A stretch of DNA of 64,000 nucleotides from JAJPHW01 sp963799065 (GTDB lineage Bacteria; Acidobacteriota; Terriglobia; Terriglobales; Acidobacteriaceae). Position 1 is the first letter of the stretch, and each line of letters opens with the position of its first letter. A program made the translations under genes and the position numbers. The stretch lies in the NCBI GenBank assembly GCA_963799065.1, contig CAWCVJ010000001.1, forward strand, positions 1,054,001-1,118,000. Reading direction: 5' to 3'. Shown in pieces: positions 34,675-43,060 of the stretch. The notes below the pieces were generated by a model. The model made no database searches. It had not been told where the DNA came from and saw only the letters and a program-made list of their open reading frames with translations.

Positions 34675-36137
34675 GATTGCGCTGGTTGGGAGTGGTCGCG
34701 CTGCTTAGCGGTTTTGCAGCGTTCGCCGTCGGGCCCAAGTATAAGAAACCGGATGTGGTTACATCGGAGAATTGGCAAACTCCGGCGCCGTGGCATGAAG
34801 CGAGTCCGCTGGATAAATTGCCAAAAGGGAAGTGGTGGACGATTTTCGGGGATGCCGAACTGAACCGCTATGAAGACACTGCTGTGCAAAACAATCAGAG
34901 CCTGAAAGCTGGACTGGCCCGGCTTAGCGAGGCCCGGGCGTCTGCTCGAGTTACGGCTTCGGGACTTTATCCTGAGCTTGATCTGAACCCCTCGGCTTTA
35001 CGCGAGCGGCTTTCGGGTAACCGTCCCACTTCAGGTTCAACGATCCCTTTCATCCCAGTTACACAAAACGCCTTTACCATCCCATTCAATCTGAATTATG
35101 AAGTGGATCTGTTCGGACGAGTGCGAAAAAATCTCGAATCGTCGAACGCCCTACTGCAAGGCTCCGCGGCGGACCTGGAAAACCTTCAGCTGATGATCAC
35201 CTCCGACTTGGCGGCGGACTATTTTCAACTTCGCGAACTCGATCTTGAGATGGGGGTGGTGCAGAAGGCCATCAATTTCGAGCAGGACGGCCTCGCGCTA
35301 GTCGAGAAACGGCACAATGGTGGTGCGGTTTCCGGTCTGGACGTTGCCCAACAGCAGACCGTGCTCGATGGCGCAGAGACGCAACTTTATCTTCTGCAAC
35401 AACAGCGGGCTCAGAATGAGCACGCGATTGCGCTGCTGCAAGGCATTCCGGCATCGCAGTTTAAGGCTCCGGTGCGCGCTCTGGACGTGGCTCCTCCCGT
35501 AGTACCGTTAACCCTGCCTGCCGATTTGTTGCAGCGCCGTCCTGACATCGCAGAAGCCGAACGGATGGTCGCTTCGGCGAATGCGAAAATCGGCATTGCG
35601 CGGGCCGCGTTTTATCCCGACATTTTTCTGCAAGGGCAGGGCGGCGTGCAGAGCAAGGACATTACTTCTTTGTTCAATGCTCCGAGTTTCCTATGGTCCC
35701 TTGGGCTGAGTGCGCTTGAGCCCCTCATCGCTGGAGGACGGTTGCATGCTCAACTTGATTTCGCCAAAGGCACCTATCGGGAAGATGTGGCTGACTATCG
35801 TGAGTCGGCACTGGTTGCCTTTCAGCAAGTAGAAGATGCGCTGACGGGATTAAATGCGTTAGCCTCGGCCTCGGGTTCGCAAAAGCGGGCGGTGGATGAC
35901 GCCCAGCGGTCTCTTGACCTGGCCAACGCCCGCTACACCGGCGGCCTCGTGACTTATCTCGACGTGGTGACTGCGCAAGAGCAAGTGCTGACCAACGAAC
36001 GCCAGGAAGCACAGATCGAAGGCCAGCGCCTCGTCACCTCCGTCTATCTGGTGAAAGCGCTCGGCGGCGGCTGGGATGATTCCAGTCTGGCGGCGATCGG
36101 CGTCAAGCCCAGCTTTAGGCAAGCCGTGCAGCAATAA
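34671..36137 (+). CDS. Outer-membrane efflux factor, NodT-like, without lipobox cysteine
   Basis: 488 residues with the TolC-like two-repeat structure: LGLSALEPLIAGGRL and ALVAFQQVEDALTGLNAL in the second half, and the family marker LPADLLQRRPDIAEAE. The mature start AVGPKYKKPDV is typical of NodT-type outer-membrane lipoproteins, but where they have Cys before AVGP this protein has Phe (GFAAFAVGPKY), so it should be processed by signal peptidase I rather than lipidated. It overlaps the adaptor gene by ATGA and completes the efflux operon. Confidence 0.92.
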   Translation: MRLRWLGVVALLSGFAAFAVGPKYKKPDVVTSENWQTPAPWHEASPLDKLPKGKWWTIFGDAELNRYEDTAVQNNQSLKAGLARLSEARASARVTASGLYPELDLNPSALRERLSGNRPTSGSTIPFIPVTQNAFTIPFNLNYEVDLFGRVRKNLESSNALLQGSAADLENLQLMITSDLAADYFQLRELDLEMGVVQKAINFEQDGLALVEKRHNGGAVSGLDVAQQQTVLDGAETQLYLLQQQRAQNEHAIALLQGIPASQFKAPVRALDVAPPVVPLTLPADLLQRRPDIAEAERMVASANAKIGIARAAFYPDIFLQGQGGVQSKDITSLFNAPSFLWSLGLSALEPLIAGGRLHAQLDFAKGTYREDVADYRESALVAFQQVEDALTGLNALASASGSQKRAVDDAQRSLDLANARYTGGLVTYLDVVTAQEQVLTNERQEAQIEGQRLVTSVYLVKALGGGWDDSSLAAIGVKPSFRQAVQQ

Positions 36138-36261
36138 CCTCATGGTGGTATTTAAGGGGTTTTCCACATCGCCGCGAATCGAAATTCCCGCCTCGATCAT
36201 CTTTAGATCACGTTGCCAAGAGTGGTAATGCAACTTCTTGTCGTGGCGACGTTCGACTTAT

Positions 36262-37933
36262 ATGCCTAAGCCAATCTTGCTTACCGTGGACGATGACGCC
36301 GATGTGCTGCGGGCGATCGAGCGCGATTTGCGCAAGCATTACGGTGCCCGCTACCGCGTGATGAGCACTGAGTCGCCCAAGAGCGGGCTGGATATTCTTA
36401 AGCAGTTGAAGACTCGAAACGATAGCGTGGCCCTGCTGCTTGCGGATCAACGTATGCCAGATATGGATGGCATCGGATTTCTCGGCGAAGCGATGGAGAT
36501 TTTTCCCGGCGCCAAGCGAGCTCTGCTCACGGCCTACGCCGACACCAATGCGGCGATCAATGCCATCAATCAAGTCGGAGTGAATTATTTTTTCACCAAG
36601 CCCTGGGATCCGCCGTCGGAGCACCTTTATCCCATGGTGGACGATATGCTCGACGACTGGATGGCTTCGTACCATCCGCCGTATGAGGGTATCCGCGTAC
36701 TCGGAACACGCTGGGCGCCTCCCTGCTACGACTGCCGCGACTTCATGGCGCGCAATCATGTGCCGTATCAGTGGATCGACGTTGAAGCAACGGCGAATGA
36801 TCCGGAAACGAAGCGACTCATGGAGGCGCTCGGCGCCGATTCGACTTGCCTCCCGGTTATATTATTTCCAGACGGAAGCAAGCTGGTCTCGGCAACCCCG
36901 GCGCAAATCGCAGAAAAAGTCGGCCTCAAGACTCACGCGCAGACTGACTTTTACGATATGGCCATTATTGGCGGCGGCCCGGCCGGTCTCGCAGCTGCCG
37001 TCTATGGGGCTTCCGAGGGCCTGAAAACGGTGATGATCGAGCGCGAAGCGCCCGGCGGTCAGGCAGGGCTGAGCTCTCGTATTGAAAATTATCTCGGCTT
37101 CCCCAATGGACTGAGCGGCGGTGACTTGGCGCGGCGGGCTGTAGTGCAAGCGCGACGCTTCGGAGTCGAGATTCTTTCTCCCCTGGAGACCGTCGGGCTG
37201 CGAGCAGAGGGGCCCTATCGCATTCTCAAGCTCTCGGACGGCAACGAGATTTCCTGTCACTCGGTGATGATCTCAACTGGAGTGCAGTGGAGGCGTCTCG
37301 AGATTCCTGGCATGGACCGTTTGCAGGGTGCGGGCGTCTATTACGGCGGGGGCGCGACCGAAGCCATGTCGGCAGCGAATGAAGTCGTTTATGTCATTGG
37401 CGGGGCGAACTCGGCGGGACAGGCTGCCATCAACTTCGCGAAATACGCGAGCAAGGTTGTAATGGTGTTACGCGGCCCTTCACTTTCGGCGACCATGTCG
37501 CAGTACTTAATCGACCAGATTAAGGCCACGAAAAACATCGAATTGTGGACTCATGCCTCGGTAGTCGAAGTCTTCGGGGATACCCATCTCGAGGAAATCG
37601 CCGTGCTGTGCTCGGATTCCGGCAAGACGGAAAGAGTCCCGGCGAACTCTTTGTTTATATTTATAGGTGCGCTTCCTGACCACGGATTGGCTGGCTGGCA
37701 TGGTAGAGCGGGATGATCGTGGGTTCATACTTTGTGGTCCGGATTTGATGAAGGACGGTAAGCGTCCAGCGGGGTGGCCCTTGGAGCGTAATCCCTTCTT
37801 GCTTGAGACCAGCTTGCCCGGTGTGTTCGCGGTGGGGGATGTTCGTCACGGTTCGGTCAAGCGCGTGGCTTCTGGAGTTGGCGAGGGTTCGGTTGCGGTA
37901 CAGTTTATTCATCAGTATCTGAGCAAAGTCTAA
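36262..37933 (+). pseudogene. Receiver / thioredoxin-like / FAD-oxidoreductase fusion, frameshifted near its C terminus
   Basis: Start at M9 of the longer frame (MPKPILLTVDDDADVLR). Residues about 1-135 are a receiver domain (acceptor in LLADQRMPDMDG, lysine in FFTKPWDPP); residues about 145-225 form a glutaredoxin/thioredoxin-like unit with a CxxC-type PPCYDC; from about 235 an NAD(P)H/FAD oxidoreductase of TrxR fold begins (DMAIIGGGPAGLAAAVYG), lacking the CATC dithiol (GAGVYYGGGATE instead). The main frame stops at 37716, but the conserved tail (TDWLAGMVERDDRGFILCG, then GVFAVGDVRHGSVKRVASG) is one base out. The frames join if the G at 37678 is removed. The gene lies 6 bp before a kinase gene. 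Confidence 0.82.
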
Positions 37934-37938
37934 CGTCG

Positions 37939-39363
37939 ATGTCAGAAACTACAACTCCATCCCATACATCCTCGCTTGAGGTTCTGCAGCAGGCTCTGGC
38001 ACGCGTAGAGGTATTTCAAGGTTTGCGCCCAGAAGACTTGGCCTGGTTTGTCTCACAAGCCGAGGAGCGCCGTCTGGAAGCTGGGGAAGTGTACTTGAAG
38101 CCTGGCGACAAGGCAGAGTACATGTTCGTCATGCTGGAAGGCACCGTCGAAGGCAAGTACGAAACGCCTGCCGGCGAGGTTCTTTTCTTTGAATCGAAGG
38201 CCGGTGACGTAGGCGGACTGCTACCGTTCTCACGAATGAAGAAGTACAGCGGGACGGCGCGCGCCACCGAGCCCGTTTGGGCGCTTCGTCTTCATGAATC
38301 GAAATTTCCCGAACTACTGAATCGCATTCCGGAATTGGCCAGACGCCTCGTCGGCTTGATGGCGGATCGGATTCGCGAATCCACGCGCCAGGAACAACTG
38401 CGCGACAAACTGGCCGCGTTGGGCAAACTTTCCGCCGGTTTGGCGCACGAGCTGAACAATCCCGCGTCGGCGGCGAAACGTTCCGCCAGCCAGCTGCGTG
38501 AGGCATTGAAGCGCATACGCGACGCTAGTCACGAGTTAGGTTCACACGATCTCACTCCTTCTCAGAGGCGTCGCATTGAAACTCTCGAGGCCGACATCAC
38601 CGGGGTCGCGGGAGCGTCCACCGACGCCATGAAGGCCAGCGATCTCGAAGAACAAATCGAAGAAATGCTTCATGCGCACGGCATCGACGATATGTGGCAG
38701 TTGTCGGCGGAGTTGGGGCGCAGAGGCATCGAGCCGCAAACCATTGCTGTCCTGTTCGACGAGTTCAATCCAGCCACAGCACGGGCGGCGTTAACTCGCA
38801 TCGCGATGTCCATCGAAATTTGGAGTCTCCTTTCCGAAGTGGAAAACAGCGCGACGCGAATCTCCGACCTGGTGAAAGCCATCAAGCAGTACACCTACAT
38901 GGATCAGTCGGCCCTACAGGACGTCGACATCGTCCAGAGCCTGGAGAATACTCTTACCATCCTGAACCATAAGCTGAAGAAGGGCATCGAGGTGAAGCGT
39001 GAGTACCAGCCGATGCCATTGCTCGTAAACTCCTACGGCAGCGAACTCAATCAAGTCTGGACAAATTTGATCGACAACGCGATCGATGCCATGAATGGCA
39101 AGGGTGAGCTGCTGGTGAGAGCTTATAAAGAGGATGATAGCTTCGTCGTGGAAGTAGGCGATACAGGGTCGGGAATCCCGCTTGAATTGCAGTCGCGCAT
39201 CTTCGAGCCATTCTTTACCACCAAAGGTGTGGGGCAGGGAACTGGCCTCGGCCTCGACACCGCGCACCGCATTGTGCGTAAGCACGGCGGAAATATTTCG
39301 TTCAAATCAGGCCCCCACGGCACTTGCTTTCGCGTGAGCCTGCCGGTTTCGCGTAAGGCTTAA
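37939..39363 (+). CDS. Cyclic-nucleotide-binding-domain histidine kinase
   Basis: 474 residues with no membrane segment. Residues about 20-140 are a cNMP-binding beta-roll (EVYLKPGDKAEYMFVMLEG, RATEPVWALRL). The HisKA box is KLSAGLAHELNNPASAAKRS near residue 165, and the ATPase part has WTNLIDNAIDAMNGKG, VGDTGSGIPLELQSRIFEPF and TKGVGQGTGLGLDTAHRIV. It thus joins a cNMP sensor to a kinase and most likely phosphorylates the receiver-FAD oxidoreductase encoded directly upstream (6 bp gap). It has no typical PAS or redox sensor of its own. Confidence 0.9.
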   Translation: MSETTTPSHTSSLEVLQQALARVEVFQGLRPEDLAWFVSQAEERRLEAGEVYLKPGDKAEYMFVMLEGTVEGKYETPAGEVLFFESKAGDVGGLLPFSRMKKYSGTARATEPVWALRLHESKFPELLNRIPELARRLVGLMADRIRESTRQEQLRDKLAALGKLSAGLAHELNNPASAAKRSASQLREALKRIRDASHELGSHDLTPSQRRRIETLEADITGVAGASTDAMKASDLEEQIEEMLHAHGIDDMWQLSAELGRRGIEPQTIAVLFDEFNPATARAALTRIAMSIEIWSLLSEVENSATRISDLVKAIKQYTYMDQSALQDVDIVQSLENTLTILNHKLKKGIEVKREYQPMPLLVNSYGSELNQVWTNLIDNAIDAMNGKGELLVRAYKEDDSFVVEVGDTGSGIPLELQSRIFEPFFTTKGVGQGTGLGLDTAHRIVRKHGGNISFKSGPHGTCFRVSLPVSRKA

Positions 39364-39384
39364 ACGACTTTCCAGATTGTGCAG

Positions 39385-39417
39385 AAAAACGCCCCTTCCT
39401 CGGAAGGGGCGTTTTTT
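39385..39417. terminator. Strong bidirectional intrinsic terminator
   Basis: Perfect 10-bp stem (CGCCCCTTCC, loop TC, GGAAGGGGCG) flanked by a run of A's on the left and of T's on the right, so it has a U-tract for transcripts in both directions. It sits between the convergent kinase gene and the kelch-like gene. Confidence 0.9.
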
Positions 39418-39435
39418 CGTGGCGAATAGCGGAAA

Positions 39436-40893
39436 CTACTGGATCGTAACGTTCACGGGGTCGGAAGCAATCCCGTTGGTCACAACTTCCAACGTGCTTG
39501 CGCCGGTTTCGGTCGCGCTCAGAACTTCGAAGTGAGTGCTGACAATTGCGCTGCCAGTCCCGACCGCCGAAGTGCTGGGATAACCCGCTTCTCCGTAAAA
39601 CACGTGGCCGGTGGTCTGGTTGGTGATGCGGATGAGGGGATAGTTCGTGTTCATCTGGGCATCGTCACCGTAACCGGCTCCCGAGGCCACTCCGTTAAAC
39701 TGAGTGCCCTTGATGACGTAGGGCTTTCCCCGAGTGATTGTGGTAGGCACCGACGTGATGGTCGGAGCCCACGCCGGATTCGGAGAGCCAGTGGGAGTAT
39801 ACAGTTCGGTATCGATGTGAGAACCATCCGCCACGTTGTACATCACTTGACCCGTTGGCAGGACCAGCATGCGTCCTTGATACGAAGTTGTCTGTGAGGC
39901 ACTCGCGGGCGCCGGAACCTTGGTGAAGGCAGTACCGTCGTACTCGTACATGGTCACAGGATTGTTGAAGATTCCGGGGCTCGTCGAAACCAGCACATTG
40001 CCATCGGGCAATACCGCTCCAGGAGCGTCGGCCATGTCGTCGCCATTCGGGAAGTCCGGTCCCGGGGTCCACGTGCCCGCATCCTCCGGATTCGAAGGCG
40101 GCGTGTAGACCGAGGTGTGGCCTGCGCCCGAAGCATTCGCGCCCAGGGCTAACACCGTTCCGTTCGGCAGCAGTAGGTTGGGGCCGATCTCTTCCGAGCC
40201 CGGATCGTACAACCGAACCCCTGTAGAACCGGCGCTTACCCACTTCGAAGCCGAGGGAACATATTTTTCTGCCGGATCGCTGCTGCCCGTTGAGTCGACA
40301 GTCAAGACGGTTCCGTCGGGGAGCAATACGAAGCCTTCTTCTGAAAACGAATCCTGTTTGCCGGTGCCGACGGCAGTCCAAGTCTTGCTCTTCTCATTGA
40401 ACAGAGCGGTCTGCGTGCTTTCGTTGCGTCCCAAAAAGAATTGTCCGTTCGGCAGCACAACCGCTGGGGAGTCGCCGATATCGGCCCATCCCGTAGGTGC
40501 GGTCACCGCCACCCATTTGTTCGTCAAAGAATTGTAGTACGCTCCCAAATTCGTTTCATCCTGGTTGAGAAAATTGTATTCGCCGCCTTCGACCAGGACG
40601 TTGCCGTCAGGCAACACAGCCGATGCAAAATAGAGAGGGGCGTAATTCGAAGGCATCGATCCCAATTGCGACCATGTGCCGCTGAGATAGCTGCCCGTTT
40701 TGTCCGGTGTGAGCGCGAACCAATTCGGACTGTTGTACTGGTGAACCATCACTTTGCCGTTTGGCAACAGAAGCGCGGTGTCGGTTTGAAAGGAGGGTTG
40801 AGTTTTAAGTTTGGTCCAGGTTTGTGCTGGGGCGGTGAGCGTCCAAGCGGCAATCAGCGCGCACGCAAGTCCGAGTCTTCGGAACGATTTCAT
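39436..40893 (-). CDS. Secreted kelch/galactose-oxidase-like propeller protein
   Basis: 485 residues with a signal peptide ending in TAPAQTW. About six or seven blades repeat the pattern P-x-G-N/Q-V-L/F-V followed by a Gly-rich turn, for example VLPDGNVLVEGGEYNF, VLPNGQFFLGRNES and VLPTGQVMYNVADGS. The C-terminal 100 residues resemble the DUF1929-like domain of galactose-oxidase-type proteins (PTITSVPTTITRGKPYVI, GYGDDAQMNTNYPLIRI). The copper ligands of galactose oxidase were not identified, so it may be a non-catalytic carbohydrate-binding propeller. Confidence 0.8.
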   Translation of the reverse strand: MKSFRRLGLACALIAAWTLTAPAQTWTKLKTQPSFQTDTALLLPNGKVMVHQYNSPNWFALTPDKTGSYLSGTWSQLGSMPSNYAPLYFASAVLPDGNVLVEGGEYNFLNQDETNLGAYYNSLTNKWVAVTAPTGWADIGDSPAVVLPNGQFFLGRNESTQTALFNEKSKTWTAVGTGKQDSFSEEGFVLLPDGTVLTVDSTGSSDPAEKYVPSASKWVSAGSTGVRLYDPGSEEIGPNLLLPNGTVLALGANASGAGHTSVYTPPSNPEDAGTWTPGPDFPNGDDMADAPGAVLPDGNVLVSTSPGIFNNPVTMYEYDGTAFTKVPAPASASQTTSYQGRMLVLPTGQVMYNVADGSHIDTELYTPTGSPNPAWAPTITSVPTTITRGKPYVIKGTQFNGVASGAGYGDDAQMNTNYPLIRITNQTTGHVFYGEAGYPSTSAVGTGSAIVSTHFEVLSATETGASTLEVVTNGIASDPVNVTIQ

Positions 40894-41166
40894 GATTGTC
40901 CTCGCAGAATTTTTCCAATGGGGTAAGAAAGCTTAAGTCGTGAGAGGCAAACACCCGAACAGCGCTGGGCGGGAGCTACTCAATGCGAACCATCGTAGCA
41001 GGCTGACGGGGCATGTCAATGTGAATGATTTTGCACAGTGAGGGTAAAAGGACGCGAAGGATGTGGAGGCTTTCCTCTCTAGTCGCGCTTCCGGTTAATT
41101 TCCTCCGCGAGACAATGCCACTCTTTCGTTTCCGACTTGCGGTACAATTTCCTAATCGTACTCTTA

Positions 41167-41253
41167 GCCGGGATGGCGGAACTGGCAGACGCAGCGGGCT
41201 CAAAATCCGCCGACCTTCGGGTCATCGGGGTTCGACCCCCCGTCCCGGCACCA
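41167..41253 (+). tRNA. tRNA-Leu (anticodon CAA)
   Basis: Acceptor stem GCCGGGA pairs with TCCCGGC, with an encoded CCA at 41251-41253. The anticodon loop is CTCAAAA in a GCGGG/TCCGC stem, so the anticodon is CAA (reads UUG). A long variable arm (GACC-TTCG-GGTC) and a T-loop GGTTCGACCCC confirm class II leucine tRNA. A TACAAT hexamer at 41143-41148 is a likely -10 element. Confidence 0.97.
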
Positions 41254-41301
41254 CAAAATTGATTTTCGACGCCCATTTTCCAGTTCCCCAAAAAGCTGTT
41301 G

Positions 41302-41327
41302 GATACGGGGGCCGGAGCCCCCGTATC
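41302..41327. terminator. Stem-loop between tRNA-Leu and the TIGR03118-like gene
   Basis: Perfect 11-bp inverted repeat, GATACGGGGGC with a CGGA loop and GCCCCCGTATC. There is no T-tract directly adjoining, though CTTTTTGG follows within 10 bases on the minus strand. It probably ends convergent transcription. Confidence 0.55.
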
Positions 41328-41337
41328 TTGGGTAGGT

Positions 41338-42906
41338 TCAGTTAACCGTTAACTTAAGCGGAATCGAGTGGCTGATCGACCCCGAAGTTCCTGTCACCAT
41401 CACCGTTAACGAACTGGGGCTGGGCGTGTTCGCTTGAGCGGAATTCCCGCCGCCGCAGGCCACCGTGGCCACTACCAACGACGTCACGATCGCGAAACCC
41501 AAGATCGCTAATCCTTTCCGCAGTCCGACGCTCGTCGCTTTGCCTGTCTTGCTGGCAACGACCAGACCGAACAGACCCAGCCCAGACCACGTCAGGACCC
41601 CCGTGGGTGTACCGTGCTGACCATAGCCGTTTACTGGCGGTGTGGAGGCCGCCGCCAGCGTCATGGTGGACGAAGCCGCGCTGGATCCCGGCGTGATCGT
41701 GCTGGGCGACAGTGTGCAAGTGATACCGCTTCCCGCCGAACAGGTGAGCGTGATCGGGCTGTCGAATCCGCCAACAGCGCTCGCGCTCACCGAGAGCGTC
41801 GTCGATTTGCCTTGCAGCACCGTGGCTGTCTGGGCCGAGAGCGACAAGCCAAAGTCGGCGCTGCTCGCTGCGGTCGCCGGGATCAGCGAGGCAAACAGGC
41901 CGCTGGTCTGGTCGCTTCCCCCTGCCGTAAAGTAAAGCGTATTCGGATCGCCCGTGCCGCCTGCCCCGAACACCATATCCCACAAGCCAGGGTTGATGAT
42001 CGGCTTGCCATTCGTGTCTGAGACTTGGCCCAGGAATTTTCCCGTCGGATCGAATGCATTGATGGCTCCATCCCCGAAGTCGCCGACGAAAATATCATTG
42101 GAAAATTCTCCAAAGCTGGCCGGAGTTGCGACGACTCCCCAGGGAGCGTTTAACGTTCCGCCTGTGGCGAACGTCTTGATAAAGTTCCCGTTCACGTCGA
42201 AAATATCGACCCTCCCAGAACTTGCGCCCGGAACTGGATCGTGCTTGGCCGCGTCTTGTTGGCCGTAAGCGACATAAACCTGGTTGTCGATGACATGCAC
42301 CCCATGAGGGGCGAGCCCCGCAGGAAGATGGGGATCGGTAAACGATCCCGACAGTTGGACTGGATTGAAGTTGCGATCGAACACATCGATCTTGCCGCTG
42401 TTGAAGTTCGCCGCCAGCAGGAAGCTGCCGCCGCTGTTGCCCACCAACGCCAATCCTTTGTAAACTGCGCCGCTGGCCGAGTTGTCCACGACAATCGCAG
42501 CGCTGGTGGCACCAGTCCAGCTGGTAAGGATGCCGTCCTCAGAGTCGAAGATGAAGATAGCGCCGCCGAAGTCGCTGCTGGTGTTGGCGACGATTCCAGT
42601 CGGGCATCCTGGATTGCAAGGGTTCGTCGATGCGCCGGGAATCGTGACGACCAGGCTTTGTTTGTTGCCCTGCGCATCGTACAGTGTCGATGTTCCGCTG
42701 TTGTTATTCGACGTCCAGAACGCCTGTCCCGGGACGAAAGCAATTCCCCACGGATTGGACAATTGCGGGTCGGTCTGCTTTGCGATTCCCGCTACGTTCG
42801 CCGTTAAATTGGTTTGACTATAAGCGGTTTGTTGCGCCATCATTGCCGGCAACCCGCTGAATAGCGCAATCCAGCCGATGAGTAGTTTTCCTGCGAGTAT
42901 TTTCAT
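41338..42906 (-). CDS. Secreted TIGR03118-like beta-propeller protein with C-terminal tail
   Basis: 522 residues. A signal peptide (LLIGWIALFSGLPAMMAQQ) is followed by an NHL-like propeller of about 330 residues, with LSNPWGIAFVPGQAFWTSNN, VDIFDVNGNFIKTFATGG and GLWDMVFGAGGTGDPN characteristic of the TIGR03118 proteins. Residues about 350-425 look like an Ig-like domain (SLSAQTATVLQGKSTTLSVS). The last 100 residues hold a membrane-spanning segment and a CGGG motif (SLVVATVACGGGNSA) and another short Ig-like stretch ending SHSIPLKLTVN. The function is unknown; it is exported or surface-bound. Confidence 0.78.
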   Translation of the reverse strand: MKILAGKLLIGWIALFSGLPAMMAQQTAYSQTNLTANVAGIAKQTDPQLSNPWGIAFVPGQAFWTSNNNSGTSTLYDAQGNKQSLVVTIPGASTNPCNPGCPTGIVANTSSDFGGAIFIFDSEDGILTSWTGATSAAIVVDNSASGAVYKGLALVGNSGGSFLLAANFNSGKIDVFDRNFNPVQLSGSFTDPHLPAGLAPHGVHVIDNQVYVAYGQQDAAKHDPVPGASSGRVDIFDVNGNFIKTFATGGTLNAPWGVVATPASFGEFSNDIFVGDFGDGAINAFDPTGKFLGQVSDTNGKPIINPGLWDMVFGAGGTGDPNTLYFTAGGSDQTSGLFASLIPATAASSADFGLSLSAQTATVLQGKSTTLSVSASAVGGFDSPITLTCSAGSGITCTLSPSTITPGSSAASSTMTLAAASTPPVNGYGQHGTPTGVLTWSGLGLFGLVVASKTGKATSVGLRKGLAILGFAIVTSLVVATVACGGGNSAQANTPSPSSLTVMVTGTSGSISHSIPLKLTVN

Positions 42907-43060
42907 AAAGCCTCCCTTTTTCGTTGCGCGGATTAATATCCGCTGACAAGTCGAGGCTAACGACCAGTACGGAAACGCTTGTCACGACTGTGTCTGGGAG
43001 GTGTAAAAGGTTTGAGGGGAACGGGCCGCGCTATCGAGCGCAGTGCGAAAAAGGATGCCT

